This document shows, in pieces, positions 9,332 to 17,795 of a stretch of DNA of 49,469 bases (the first letter of the stretch is position 1; each line of letters begins with the position of its first letter). The stretch covers positions 1-49,469 of the forward strand of contig JAQTZW010000017.1 in NCBI GenBank assembly GCA_028687575.1, written 5' to 3'. The notes under the pieces were generated by a model. That model was not told the DNA's origin. It did no database searches and was given only the letters and a program-made list of their open reading frames with translations. Origin of the DNA: Gallionella sp. (lineage in GTDB: Bacteria; Pseudomonadota; Gammaproteobacteria; Burkholderiales; Gallionellaceae). The position numbers and the translations under genes were made by a program.

Positions 9332-9360
9332 AAAAAAAGCGCGATTGCTCGCGCTTTTTT
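9332..9360. terminator. Bidirectional intrinsic terminator between anmK and erpA
   Basis: The stem AAAAAAGCGCG/CGCGCTTTTTT with a short loop is flanked by A and T runs, so it can end transcription from both converging genes. Confidence 0.85.
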
Positions 9361-9378
9361 GTTTAACTCAACAATCAC

Positions 9379-9729
9379 TTACACCGAGAACGATGAACCG
9401 CAGCCGCAGGTGGTGGTGGCGTTGGGGTTCTTGATGACGAACTGGGAGCCTTCCAGACCTTCGGTATAGTCGATCTCGGCGCCGACAAGATACTGGAAGC
9501 TCATCGGATCTATCAGCAACTGCACGCCGTTCTTGTTCAGCACGGTGTCGTCCTCGTTGGTGATTTCGTCGAAAGTGAAGCCGTATTGAAAGCCGGAACA
9601 GCCGCCGCCGCTGACGAACACGCGCAGCTTGAGATCGGCATTGCCTTCTTCTTCAATCAACTCTTTCACTTTATTGGCCGCATTGTCGGTAAACAGCAGC
9701 ACGTCCTGGGATTCTGTCATTGCATTCAT
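9379..9729 (-). CDS. erpA: Iron-sulfur cluster insertion protein ErpA
   Basis: A 116-residue A-type Fe-S carrier that delivers clusters to apo-proteins. The three cluster cysteines are present: C44 in [11 protein letters not shown], and C108 and C110 in the [10 protein letters not shown] tail. The start at 9729 has AAGGAG at ideal spacing. It is transcribed toward anmK and alone on its strand. Haem, respiration and isoprenoid enzymes commonly depend on ErpA; the link to the many Fe-S proteins of this window (FNR, HemN, CcoG, MutY) is inference. Confidence 0.96.
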   Translation of the reverse strand: MNAMTESQDVLLFTDNAANKVKELIEEEGNADLKLRVFVSGGGCSGFQYGFTFDEITNEDDTVLNKNGVQLLIDPMSFQYLVGAEIDYTEGLEGSQFVIKNPNATTTCGCGSSFSV

Positions 9730-10070
9730 GTATTTCTCCTTGAAAATTATTGTGCGGTATTCATTCTCAGCGTGACTGCGTTGTGACCAGCCAAATTGTT
9801 TCGGCTGACCAAGCGACCCTCAAAATCGCACTGTACTGCAGCCCCACACGCCCTTACTCGAATCGTTGCAGCCTGACATTCGTCAGTTGTGGCTCGACAG
9901 GTAGACCCGGCACTCTGCCATAGGTTCGGATAATACTTGAAATTTACCTAATACCTGCCATTCCCAGAATTGTCGTACGGGAATAGCGGGACACCATGCC
10001 TATGCTGGCGACAACTAGCCAACCAGCGAAAATTCCATTCGCCTAACCCTCCTTCGCCAACCCAGCGAAC
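9730..10070. other. Gene-free stretch between erpA and argC
   Basis: About 340 bases. It must hold the erpA promoter. A short inverted repeat (ATTCCC at about 9959 and GGGAAT at about 9980) lies in the middle. The only open frames are shadows without a ribosome site. No terminator was recognised after argC. Confidence 0.6.
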
Positions 10071-11099
10071 TTAGGGCAGCAACGGCACGATATTCAGCGC
10101 CATATTCTCCGGGAAGCCAAACATGATGTTCATGTTCTGCACGGCCTGACCGGCCGCCCCCTTGACCAGATTGTCTATCACCGACAGCACCACCACGGTA
10201 TCGCCGCCCTGCGGACGGTAAACGGCAATGCGGCAATTATTGGAGCCGCGCACCGAGCGCGTCTCGGGCTGACTGCCAGCCGGCATCACGTCCACGAACG
10301 CCTCGCCCGCATAGCGGCGCTCAAACAGTGCTTGCAAGTCCACCTCCTGCGTCAGCTTAGCATACAGCGTCGCGTGTATGCCACGGATCAGCGGCGTCAG
10401 ATGAGGCACGAAAGTCAGGCCGACCTCACTGCCCTTCACCCGCGCCAAGCCCTGTTTGATCTCCGGCAGATGGCGATGCCCCGCCACGCCGTACGCTTTG
10501 AAATTGTCGCCCGCTTCGGCGAACAGCGTGGGAATCTCGGCCTTGCGGCCCGCGCCCGACACGCCCGACTTGGCATCGGCGATCAGACTGGAAGTCTCCA
10601 CCACGCCCGCTTCCAGCAGCGGCAGGAAACCCAGCTGCACCGCAGTCGGATAGCAGCCGGGATTGGCGATCAGGCGGGCGGACTTGATTGCTTCGCGATT
10701 GATCTCGGGCAGACCGTATACGGCCTCGGCCACCAGATCGGGGCAGGCGTGGCTCATGCCATACCATTTTTCCCAAGTTGCGATGTCCTGGATGCGGAAA
10801 TCCGCCGCCAGGTCTATCACCCTGACACCGGCATCCAGCAACGAGCGCGCCTGCTGCATGGCGATACCGTTGGGCGTGGCGAAGAACACCAGATCGCACT
10901 GCTCCAGATGTGCCTCATCGGGATGAACAAAAGACAGATTAACCAGACCGCGCAAGCTGGGGAACATCTGGCTGACCGGCGTGCCCGCATCGGCCCGCGA
11001 GGTGATCGCCTGCAATGCGACCTGCGGATGCAAGGCCAGCAGTCGCAGCAATTCCACCCCGGTATATCCCGTCCCGCCTACTATGCCTACTTTAATCAT
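10071..11099 (-). CDS. argC: N-acetyl-gamma-glutamyl-phosphate reductase
   Basis: A 342-residue NADPH-dependent enzyme making N-acetyl-glutamate semialdehyde in arginine synthesis. The N-terminal Rossmann motif [10 protein letters not shown] and the catalytic cysteine C149 in IANPGCYPT are present; the C-terminal part has the usual [11 protein letters not shown] segment. The start at 11099 (MIKVGIVGG) follows GAGAGGA. The frame is open a further 52 codons upstream, but that part is the 57-bp tandem repeat translated and is not family sequence. argC lies downstream of rplM-rpsI on the same strand, with a terminator and the repeats between, a frequent order in this class. Confidence 0.96.
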   Translation of the reverse strand: MIKVGIVGGTGYTGVELLRLLALHPQVALQAITSRADAGTPVSQMFPSLRGLVNLSFVHPDEAHLEQCDLVFFATPNGIAMQQARSLLDAGVRVIDLAADFRIQDIATWEKWYGMSHACPDLVAEAVYGLPEINREAIKSARLIANPGCYPTAVQLGFLPLLEAGVVETSSLIADAKSGVSGAGRKAEIPTLFAEAGDNFKAYGVAGHRHLPEIKQGLARVKGSEVGLTFVPHLTPLIRGIHATLYAKLTQEVDLQALFERRYAGEAFVDVMPAGSQPETRSVRGSNNCRIAVYRPQGGDTVVVLSVIDNLVKGAAGQAVQNMNIMFGFPENMALNIVPLLP

Positions 11100-11139
11100 C
11101 GCTGTTCCTCTCGTTAAAAACCCGCAGCATGATACAACA

Positions 11140-11253
11140 ATGCCCACTTGGGGTATGTCCGGTGTGTCCCGGCAACTTCGCTGCCACCCTTCCGCCATGC
11201 CCGCTTGGGGTATGTCCGGTGTGTCCCGGCAGCTTCGCTGCCACCCTTCCGCC
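11140..11253. repeat. Two tandem copies of a 57-bp repeat
   Basis: Copy 1 spans 11140-11196 and copy 2 spans 11197-11253; they differ at only two positions. Each copy contains the small palindrome GGCAGC..GCTGCC region around CTTCG and the conserved TATGTCCGGTGTGTCCCGG. The unit is a multiple of three and leaves the argC frame open upstream, which would encode two near-identical 19-residue peptides. No ribosome site supports that use. It looks like an interspersed REP-like element. Confidence 0.9.
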
Positions 11254-11260
11254 AAAGCAA

Positions 11261-11280
11261 AAACCGCCCGAAGGCGGTTT
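11261..11280 (-). terminator. Intrinsic terminator of rplM-rpsI
   Basis: AAACCGCC/GGCGGTTT with a four-base loop, followed on the minus strand by TTTGC, lies about 17 bases after the rpsI stop. Confidence 0.7.
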
Positions 11281-11297
11281 CTGTATACCCAAACAGA

Positions 11298-11690
11298 TTA
11301 ACGCTTGGAGAATTGCTTCCTGCGGCGCGCCTTGCGCAGACCGACCTTTTTACGCTCGACTTCACGTGCGTCGCGAGTCACCAGACCGGCAGCCTTCAGC
11401 ACTGGCTTGAAATCTGCGTTGTAGTCAATCAGCGCGCGGGTGATGCCGTGACGCACTGCACCAGCCTGACCGGCTTCGCCGCCGCCAGTAACGTTCACCA
11501 TGATGTCGAATTGGCCGAGTGTGTCAGTCAGATTCAGCGGTTGGCGCACGATCATGCGACCTGTTTCGCGGGAGAAAAATACATCCACCGGCTTGTCGTT
11601 GACAATGATGTCGCCTTTGCCAGCCTTGATGAACACACGAGCCACTGCGCTCTTGCGGCGGCCTGTTCCGTAGTTATAGCTCACGCTCAT
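11298..11690 (-). CDS. rpsI: Small ribosomal subunit protein uS9
   Basis: A 130-residue protein with the typical start [15 protein letters not shown] and the basic C-terminal tail ending [12 protein letters not shown], whose last residues reach the P-site tRNA in the 30S subunit. Length and sequence match uS9 throughout. It starts 2 bases after the rplM stop, so both are translated from one mRNA. Confidence 0.98.
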   Translation of the reverse strand: MSVSYNYGTGRRKSAVARVFIKAGKGDIIVNDKPVDVFFSRETGRMIVRQPLNLTDTLGQFDIMVNVTGGGEAGQAGAVRHGITRALIDYNADFKPVLKAAGLVTRDAREVERKKVGLRKARRRKQFSKR

Positions 11691-11692
11691 GA

Positions 11693-12130
11693 TTATGCTT
11701 TCAACAAGTTAACGGGTTTCGGTTGCTGTGCCGTGTGAGGATGCGTAGCACCCGCATAGACTTTCATCTTGCGCAGCATCGCATAGCCCAGCGGGCCTTT
11801 AGGCAACATGCCTTTGACCGCTTTTTCCAGAATACGGGCCGGATGACGGGCTTGCATCTTGGTAAAGTTGGTTGTGTACAGACCGCCAGGGTAACCTGTG
11901 TGGCGATGGTACAACTTGGCGGCAGCCTTGTTGCCGGTTACGCGAATCTTTTCCGCATTGACTACCACGACGAAATCGCCAGTATCAACGTGCGGTGTGT
12001 AAATTGCCTTGTGCTTGCCACGCAAACGTGCAGCAATTTGTGCTGCCAGACGGCCCAGCACTTGATCTGCAGCATCTACCAGCAGCCAGTCGTGCTGGAC
12101 TTCATGCGCTTTGGCGGAAAATGTTTTCAT
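11693..12130 (-). CDS. rplM: Large ribosomal subunit protein uL13
   Basis: The product ([15 protein letters not shown] to [11 protein letters not shown]) is uL13, an early-assembling 50S protein. Signature stretches [20 protein letters not shown] and [19 protein letters not shown] are present. Two ATGs are possible, 12136 and 12130; the second starts with the conserved MKTFSAKA of the family and has AGGA nine bases before it, so it is preferred. rpsI follows directly. Confidence 0.97.
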   Translation of the reverse strand: MKTFSAKAHEVQHDWLLVDAADQVLGRLAAQIAARLRGKHKAIYTPHVDTGDFVVVVNAEKIRVTGNKAAAKLYHRHTGYPGGLYTTNFTKMQARHPARILEKAVKGMLPKGPLGYAMLRKMKVYAGATHPHTAQQPKPVNLLKA

Positions 12131-12350
12131 AGCCATTAATCCTAAAATTCAGTGTATAAACCTCGAAGGGCGCGAATTCTAGTCCATCGCATCCAGCACT
12201 GTCAAACAAAATTTGACACAATAGCCAAGATGACGCATTCAATGATGCGCCCCCACAAAGTAACGAGGCGCGCATCTTACGCTATTCCATCCGCATCACA
12301 AGATGTGAAATGTAATAAGATGTCCGGGTTTCGCGCCTACAGAGCTTTTA

Positions 12351-13115
12351 ATGTCCTGGTTTTTCACCAATCTACTATCGGCATTCCTGCAGCCTCCACT
12401 TAGCTTCCTGCTGATGATGCTGGCTGGCTTATTGCTGATTCGGCGCAAACCGAAGCTGGCGCGAGGCCTGTTGCTCTCATCTTTTCTTCTTCTCTGGCTG
12501 GCCTCCACGCCTTATATAGCAGAAGGCGCGTTGCATCTACTCGAATCCCGCACGGCGGCGCTGCGCGAACCACTGAGCGGCACTGCCGCAATAGTAATAC
12601 TGGGCGGCGGCACTAACTATTCCGCCCCCGAGTACGGCAACCTGGACAGCCCCAGCGACCTTACCCTGATGCGCCTGCGCTATGGCGCCCGGCTGCAACG
12701 CATCTCCCACCTGCCTATTCTGGTGACGGGCGGGATGCCGCAGGGGAACGAAACTTCCGAGGCGCAGCAGATGCGCGCCGCACTGGAACAGGATTTCCAG
12801 GCCACCGTCCGCTGGACCGAGGATAGGTCGAACAACACTTTCGAGAACGCGCGCTACTCGTTCCAGACCCTGCAACAACAGGGCATCAGCAAAATCTATC
12901 TGGTCACTCATGCCTGGCACATGCCGCGCTCGGCCACCGCCTTCCGCAGCGCCGGCTTCGAGGTGATCGAAGCGCCTACCGCATTCACCACCCGCCACCA
13001 TACGGGCCTGCAGACGTTCATGCCGAATGCCGAAGCACTGCGGAACAGCAAGCATTTTTTCCATGAAATTATCGGTTTGCTGTGGTATCAGGCAAAATTA
13101 GCACTCTCTCACTAA
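12351..13115 (+). CDS. YdcF/ElyC/SanA-family membrane protein (DUF218)
   Basis: A 254-residue protein with two N-terminal membrane segments (about 5-25 and 36-54, the second followed by PYIAEGALHLLE). The DUF218 domain shows AAIVILGGGTN, PILVTGGMPQG, DRSNNTFENARYS and YLVTHAWHMPRS. The domain lies in the periplasm in ElyC, where the family is linked to peptidoglycan precursor or lipid-carrier metabolism; the exact reaction is unknown. It is transcribed away from rplM and is followed after 19 bases by the OsmC-like gene. ElyC is the nearest named relative, but the paralogue cannot be fixed from sequence alone. Confidence 0.88.
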   Translation: MSWFFTNLLSAFLQPPLSFLLMMLAGLLLIRRKPKLARGLLLSSFLLLWLASTPYIAEGALHLLESRTAALREPLSGTAAIVILGGGTNYSAPEYGNLDSPSDLTLMRLRYGARLQRISHLPILVTGGMPQGNETSEAQQMRAALEQDFQATVRWTEDRSNNTFENARYSFQTLQQQGISKIYLVTHAWHMPRSATAFRSAGFEVIEAPTAFTTRHHTGLQTFMPNAEALRNSKHFFHEIIGLLWYQAKLALSH

Positions 13116-13134
13116 AGATTCACAAGGAAATAAC

Positions 13135-13551
13135 ATGAAAGCACGCGTCAAATGGGTAGAACAGGTCGCCTTTCTGGGCGAAACCGAGAGCAATCACGCC
13201 GTTCTGATGGATGGCGCACCGGCAGCAGGCGGTCGCAATCTCGGCCCGCGCCCGATGGAGATGCTGCTGCTGGGCGCAGGAGGCTGCACCAGCTTCGACG
13301 TCATCACCATCCTCAAGAAGAGCCGCCAGGAAGTGACCGACTGTTACGTCGAGATTGAAGCAGATCGCGCCGACACCGACCCCAAGGTGTTCACCCGCAT
13401 CCACATGCATTTTGTCGTCAAGGGCCGCAACATCAAGCCGGAAGTCGTCGAAAAGGCCATCAAGCTGTCTGCCGACAAATACTGTTCCGCCTCCATCATG
13501 CTGGGTGCGACCGCTGCGCTCACCCACGACTTCGAGGTCGTGCAGGAATAA
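13135..13551 (+). CDS. OsmC-family protein
   Basis: A 138-residue protein of the OsmC/Ohr fold. The two conserved cysteines are present at C51 (GGCTSFDVITIL) and C117 (DKYCSASIML). In Ohr and OsmC such a pair reduces organic hydroperoxides with thiol help. This sequence resembles the YhfA-like branch (MEMLLLGAGGCTSFD), whose physiological substrate is not known, so peroxidase activity is inference. AAGGAAAT precedes the start. It stands between the DUF218 gene and cimA, all on the plus strand. Confidence 0.92.
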   Translation: MKARVKWVEQVAFLGETESNHAVLMDGAPAAGGRNLGPRPMEMLLLGAGGCTSFDVITILKKSRQEVTDCYVEIEADRADTDPKVFTRIHMHFVVKGRNIKPEVVEKAIKLSADKYCSASIMLGATAALTHDFEVVQE

Positions 13552-13602
13552 CGCCATCGCAACGTCAGAACAGCCCCCCATCACAACCCCAACGCCGACA
13601 TC

Positions 13603-15177
13603 ATGAAACCCGTATTTCTTTACGACACCACGCTACGTGACGGCACGCAGCGCGAAGATATCTCGCTGTCGGTTGACGACAAGCTCGTCATCGCCAAGCG
13701 TCTGGCCGACTTCGGCTTCCACTACATTGAGGGCGGCTGGCCCGGCTCCAACCCCAAGGATGCCGAATTCTTCGCGCGGGCGAAGAAAATGGATATGGGA
13801 CAAGCCAAGCTGGCCGCATTTGGCCGCACCCGCCAGAAGAATTTGCAATGTGAGCAAGACAGCAACCTGCAGGCTCTGCTGGACGCGGGTACGCCAGTGG
13901 TCACCATGGTCGGCAAAAGTTCCGATTATCACGTCAAGCTGGTGCTGTCCGCGACGCTGGACGAAAATCTGGCGATGATCAGGGACAGTGTGGCCTACAT
14001 GAAGTCGCACGGCCGCGAGGTGATGTTCGACGCTGAACACTTCTTCGACGGTTTCATCGCCAACCCCGACTACGCGCTGGCCACCCTGCGCGCCGCATCC
14101 GAAGCGGGCGCTGACTGGCTGGTGCTATGCGAGACCAATGGCGGCAAGCTACCTTGGGAAGTTGAGGAAATCGTTCGGGAAGTAAGCAAGCAGATCAGCA
14201 CGCCGCTGGGCGTACACTGCCACAACGACACCGGCTGCGGCATCGCCAATTCGCTGGCGGCAGTGCGCGGCGGCTGCACACAGGTGCAGGGCACCATCAA
14301 CGGCTACGGCGAACGGGTCGGCAACGCCAACCTGACCACCATCATCCCCAACCTGCAACTCAAGATGAACCGTCCGGTAGTCACGCCCGAGCAGTTGCGC
14401 GAACTCACCTCGCTGGCACAATTCGTCGCTGAAGTGGTCAATCTCAAGCACTACAACCATGCACCCTACATCGGCCAGAGCGCCTTCGCACACAAGGGCG
14501 GCATCCATGTCGCCGCGATGCTCAAGGCTGCCGATACCTATCAGCACATAGACCCGCAACTGGTCGGCAACCAGATGCGCTCGGTGGTTTCCGAACTGTC
14601 CGGTCGCGGCAACATCCAGTTCCAGGCCAAGACCATGGGCATAGAGTTGGGCAATGAGGATGCACAGCGCGTACTCAACCACATCAAGCATCTGGAACAC
14701 GAAGGCTTCACCTTCGAGGCTGCCGAGGCCAGCATGGAACTGCTGCTGCACCGACTGCGCACAGACTATGTAAAACCCTTCGAGCTGATAGATTATTTTG
14801 TGATGACTGAACGCCGCCAGAGTCGCGGCCTGTTGTCCGAGGCGACCGTAAAGGTCAGGGTGAACGGGGAAGCGAAGTTCGTCGCAGCTGAAGGCAACGG
14901 CCCAGTCAACGCACTATCCAGCGCCTTGCGCTGTGCACTGGAAGGCATGTATCCAGTTCTGAAAACCGTGCGACTGATAGATTACAAGGTGCGCATCCTG
15001 GATAGTGCCAACGGCACCTCCGCATTGACGCGCGTACTGATCACCTTTCAGGGCGGCGGCCATGTCTGGACCACCGTTGGCGCCAGCACCAACATCATAG
15101 ATGCCAGTTGGTTGGCGCTGTCGGACAGTCTGGAATACGCGCTGGTGAAATTACCGGAGCAAGCACCGCTGTCGTAG
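13603..15177 (+). CDS. cimA: (R)-citramalate synthase
   Basis: A 524-residue enzyme of the DRE-TIM metallolyase family joining acetyl-CoA and pyruvate to citramalate, the first step of the threonine-independent isoleucine route. The N-terminal DTTLRDGTQREDISLSVDDK and metal-site GVHCHNDTGCGIANS motifs are clear. The C-terminal 150 residues form a LeuA-type dimer regulatory domain (ending around NIIDASWLALSDSLEYAL). LeuA is the main alternative, but the FHYIEGGWPGSNPKDAEFF segment and total length fit the CimA type. It is monocistronic or follows the OsmC gene; ubiX is convergent just behind. Confidence 0.93.
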   Translation: MKPVFLYDTTLRDGTQREDISLSVDDKLVIAKRLADFGFHYIEGGWPGSNPKDAEFFARAKKMDMGQAKLAAFGRTRQKNLQCEQDSNLQALLDAGTPVVTMVGKSSDYHVKLVLSATLDENLAMIRDSVAYMKSHGREVMFDAEHFFDGFIANPDYALATLRAASEAGADWLVLCETNGGKLPWEVEEIVREVSKQISTPLGVHCHNDTGCGIANSLAAVRGGCTQVQGTINGYGERVGNANLTTIIPNLQLKMNRPVVTPEQLRELTSLAQFVAEVVNLKHYNHAPYIGQSAFAHKGGIHVAAMLKAADTYQHIDPQLVGNQMRSVVSELSGRGNIQFQAKTMGIELGNEDAQRVLNHIKHLEHEGFTFEAAEASMELLLHRLRTDYVKPFELIDYFVMTERRQSRGLLSEATVKVRVNGEAKFVAAEGNGPVNALSSALRCALEGMYPVLKTVRLIDYKVRILDSANGTSALTRVLITFQGGGHVWTTVGASTNIIDASWLALSDSLEYALVKLPEQAPLS

Positions 15178-15185
15178 ACTGCCCG

Positions 15186-15788
15186 TTATTCCCCGCCCCA
15201 TCTCGGCAGCAGGGTATTTTCGATGCCGAGATGGTCGAGGATGCGCGCCACCACGAAATCCACCATATCCTGCACGTTGGCAGGTTGGCTATAGAAACCC
15301 GGATTGGGCGGCATGATGACCGTACCCGCGCGGGACAATTTCAGCATATTTTCCAGATGTATCTCCGAAAACGGCATTTCGCGCGGCACCAGTATCAACC
15401 CGCGCTTCTCCTTCAGCATCACATCGGCGGCACGAGCAATCAGGTCGTCGCTGATGCCGGCGGCAATCTTGGCCAAAGTCCCCATCGTGCAGGGACAGAC
15501 CACCATCGCATCGCCCGGATTGGAGCCGGATGCCATTGGTGCATACCAGTCCTGAATGCCGAACACGCGCAATTCGCCGCTGTATGTCCCCAGGCGTTCA
15601 TTCAATGCCCGAACGGCATCCTGTGGCCGGTTGGGCAACGCCAGATCAAGCTCCTGCCGCGCAACAATCTGCGCCGCCTGCGAATACACCAGATGTACCC
15701 GCTGACCACTTGCCAACAGACACTCCAAAAGGCGCCAGCCGTAAGGCATGCCAGACGCACCGGTCAAGGCAAGGGTAATGGTCTTCAC
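15186..15788 (-). CDS. ubiX: Flavin prenyltransferase UbiX
   Basis: About 200 residues, starting with GTG at 15788 (VKTITLALTGASGMPYG) preceded by GGAGA. A longer frame to 15836 adds 16 unrelated residues. UbiX joins dimethylallyl phosphate to FMN, making the prenyl-FMN cofactor of UbiD-type decarboxylases in ubiquinone synthesis. The flavin-binding TGASG, the VVCPCTMGTLAKIA loop, and the phosphate-site LVPREMPFSEIHLENM are all present. It is the last gene of a minus-strand run, after the Gx-transporter gene, and ends head-on to cimA. Confidence 0.95.
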   Translation of the reverse strand: MKTITLALTGASGMPYGWRLLECLLASGQRVHLVYSQAAQIVARQELDLALPNRPQDAVRALNERLGTYSGELRVFGIQDWYAPMASGSNPGDAMVVCPCTMGTLAKIAAGISDDLIARAADVMLKEKRGLILVPREMPFSEIHLENMLKLSRAGTVIMPPNPGFYSQPANVQDMVDFVVARILDHLGIENTLLPRWGGE

Positions 15789-15832
15789 AATGAATGCTCT
15801 CCAAGGGTTGGGGAATATCTGAATCCAGATGC

Positions 15833-16555
15833 TCACGCTTCTGCGCGTGACGCCTCCGCTGCTCCGACATTATCCATGAAACGCGCAGCAATCAATCCGT
15901 TCACCGTGCCGAACACCAGCGCCGCCGCAGCAAATATCGGAATTAGATAGGCAATGCCGGCATGTGGAATCAGCCACAGAAACACCACGGCCATCTGCCC
16001 GGTGATATGAGCAAAGGCGGCAAAAATGCTTTGACTGATTGGGCCAAACCAGCGTGCCGGCAGGTGCTGCACCAGCGCCAATGTCAACAGGCTGAGCAGC
16101 GCGCCTGACAGACTCAGGAAAAAACCCGGTGTCAGAAAATTACCGAACAGCAGACTGCCCGCCAATACTCGCAACAATGACACCCAAGCCGCAGTGCGCC
16201 AACCATATTTGGCCAGCACGATCAGCGTGATGATGTTCGCCAGCCCCGGTTTAACGCCCGGCAACGGCGAAGGGATGGCAGCCTCCAGCACGGTCAATCC
16301 CAGCGCCACTGCCGCCATGCGAGCGACCTGATGATCGTCGGCGGTGCTGTCTAGCAGGAGCGAGGACGGGTGAGGAGCGAGGAGCGAGGATTGAGGATTG
16401 AGGGGCGAGCATGGTGGCGCGAGCGGGGGCGATTGCGGGGGCGATTGCGGGTCGCCGGGCGGGGAGCAAAAGGCGGATGAGCATTGCGCTTGCGGCAAAA
16501 CACCGACGCCCACCAACGCCCCGCACTTCCCTTTATCCGCCAAAACCTGATTCAA
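15833..16555 (-). CDS. Gx-transporter family membrane protein (heptaprenyl-diphosphate-synthase component I-like)
   Basis: The conserved part, from about residue 73 on, is a polytopic membrane protein of about 165 residues (PSPLPGVKPGLANIITLIVL and FGNFLTPGFFLSLSGALLSL). This matches the family variously labelled Gx transporter, HepT/component I, or EetB-like. It has no catalytic motif of a prenyl synthase. The frame is open to a TTG at 16555 that has GAGG seven bases upstream, but the first 70 residues are Pro/Ser-rich and are translated heptamer and dodecamer repeats. An ATG at 16318 is an alternative, though the conserved DDHQVAR lies just before it. It follows the NusG-II gene and precedes ubiX. 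Confidence 0.8.
   Translation of the reverse strand: MNQVLADKGKCGALVGVGVLPQAQCSSAFCSPPGDPQSPPQSPPLAPPCSPLNPQSSLLAPHPSSLLLDSTADDHQVARMAAVALGLTVLEAAIPSPLPGVKPGLANIITLIVLAKYGWRTAAWVSLLRVLAGSLLFGNFLTPGFFLSLSGALLSLLTLALVQHLPARWFGPISQSIFAAFAHITGQMAVVFLWLIPHAGIAYLIPIFAAAALVFGTVNGLIAARFMDNVGAAEASRAEA
16355..16450. repeat. Heptamer and dodecamer tandem repeats
   Basis: On the minus strand, 7-base units CCTCAAT, CCTCAAT, CCTCGCT, CCTCGCT, CCTCACC follow one another between about 16362 and 16403. Next to them, the plus strand has two copies of GGGGGCGATTGC (about 16425-16448). The tracts lie at the uncertain 5' end of the Gx-transporter gene. Confidence 0.8.
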
Positions 16556-16578
16556 TCCATCACCTCAATCCTCAATCC
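16388..16578. repeat. 16-bp perfect inverted repeats flanking about 160 bp
   Basis: GGATTGAGGATTGAGG at 16388-16403 is exactly matched in reverse by CCTCAATCCTCAATCC at 16563-16578. Each arm is itself made of two heptamers. The right arm abuts the stop codon of the NusG-II gene. Confidence 0.85.
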
Positions 16579-16958
16579 TAATAATTTAGACTGTCATAGC
16601 GTTTCTGGCTGCCGACCAACTCGACACTCACCTGATTGGGCAGGCACAGCGCGATCTCGCCCGCCTGCTGCAACCAGCCCTGACGCACACAGTATTGGCG
16701 CGGACTGGGGTCGGAAGCGATGCGCGCCTTACGATTTTCAATGATGATGAGGCTAATACCCAGCGGGCCGGGCACCTCGATATGCTGATTGTGAGACAAC
16801 GGTACGGTCTGAAATATCTTGCCGCCGCTGCGTATTACCGCTTTGTCGGCAAGCTCTCCGCTCCACAAGTGCAGCGCCAGCAGTACCACACAACACGCCC
16901 CCAGCAACATCGTCAGCCAGTCACCCGGCCTGATGTTTTGCGTCGCTGCCAGTTGCAT
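16578..16958 (-). CDS. NusG domain II-containing membrane protein
   Basis: A 126-residue protein starting at the ATG that overlaps the rapZ stop in TGATG. One N-terminal membrane segment (about residues 12-31, WLTMLLGACCVVLLALHLW) is followed by an extracytoplasmic beta-rich domain (GKIFQTVPLSHNQHIEVPGP and IENRKARIASDPSPRQYCVR) of the NusG-domain-II type. It is not the transcription factor NusG. The family is often encoded beside Gx-transporter proteins and ApbE flavin transferases, and a related pair (EetA/EetB) belongs to flavin-based extracellular electron transfer loci of Gram-positive bacteria. That link here is inference from pairing. Confidence 0.85.
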   Translation of the reverse strand: MQLAATQNIRPGDWLTMLLGACCVVLLALHLWSGELADKAVIRSGGKIFQTVPLSHNQHIEVPGPLGISLIIIENRKARIASDPSPRQYCVRQGWLQQAGEIALCLPNQVSVELVGSQKRYDSLNY

Positions 16959-17794
16959 CAGGATAATTCCCGATGCCGCAGTAATACTTGGTGCGATGCC
17001 TGAAAGTGCTGTGCGAGCTTCTCCGAGATGTACACCGAGCGGTGTTGTCCGCCTGTGCAACCGATTGCAACCGTCAGGTAACTGCGGTTATCGGCAATAA
17101 AGCTGGGCAACCAGCGTTCGACGAACTGGCAGACATCTCCGAACATCTGCTGCGTCGCCGGCGTACTTTCCAGAAATTCGATCACCGGCGCATCCTTGCC
17201 GGTCAGCGGACGCAGTTGCAGCGTGTAATAAGGATTGGGCAGGCAGCGCACATCGAACACGAAGTCTGCATCCAGCGGCACTCCGTGCTTGAAGCCGAAC
17301 GATTCGAACAACAACGTGATGCGCGCGCGATCCAGATTGATGAACTGCTTGATCCACAAGCTGAGCGCATTGGTGCGCAGTTCACTGGTATCAACGTGAT
17401 GACCTATACTGCTAATCTCGGCAAGCAGTTCGCGCTCCTGTTGCACGCATTCCGGCAGGGTGCGCACCCCATCACTGAGCGGATGCTTGCGGCGAGTTTC
17501 AGAGAAGCGCTTGACCAGCGTGTCGGTTTTAGCATCCAGAAACAGCACATGCACCGCCATGCCCTGTGCCCTGAGTTGCAACAACACCTCCGGCAAACAC
17601 TGCACACTGTTGGCGCTGCGCACATCAATGCTGACCGCTACTCTGTCATATCCCGCCGTAAGCAGGTAATCCGTCAGGCGCGTCAACAACTCGGCGGGAA
17701 GGTTGTCAACACAGTAAAACCCGCTATCTTCCAGCACCTTGAGTGCCACGCTCTTGCCGGAACCCGATAAACCGCTCAACAGGAATAATTGCAT
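16958..17794 (-). CDS. rapZ: RNase adapter / nucleotide-binding protein RapZ
   Basis: A 278-residue P-loop protein with Walker A GLSGSGKS at about residues 8-15 and the C-terminal domain motif [20 protein letters not shown]. In E. coli RapZ senses glucosamine-6-phosphate and guides RNase E to the small RNA GlmZ. Whether that RNA partner exists here is unknown. The start MQLFLLSGL at 17794 is one base after the hprK stop (TGAGATG), and the next gene overlaps its stop by one base. The neighbours ptsN and hprK are the normal company of rapZ. Confidence 0.97.
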   Translation of the reverse strand: MQLFLLSGLSGSGKSVALKVLEDSGFYCVDNLPAELLTRLTDYLLTAGYDRVAVSIDVRSANSVQCLPEVLLQLRAQGMAVHVLFLDAKTDTLVKRFSETRRKHPLSDGVRTLPECVQQERELLAEISSIGHHVDTSELRTNALSLWIKQFINLDRARITLLFESFGFKHGVPLDADFVFDVRCLPNPYYTLQLRPLTGKDAPVIEFLESTPATQQMFGDVCQFVERWLPSFIADNRSYLTVAIGCTGGQHRSVYISEKLAQHFQASHQVLLRHRELS

Positions 17795-17795
17795 C

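Noticed and set aside
11100..11255. ArgC with a 52-residue N-terminal extension
   Set aside because: The extra part is the translated 57-bp repeat; the internal ATG at 11099 has a good ribosome site and begins with the family sequence.
16316..16318. ATG at 16318 as the only start of the Gx-transporter gene
   Set aside because: Family-like residues (DDHQVAR) precede it, so a start further upstream is more likely, though not proven.
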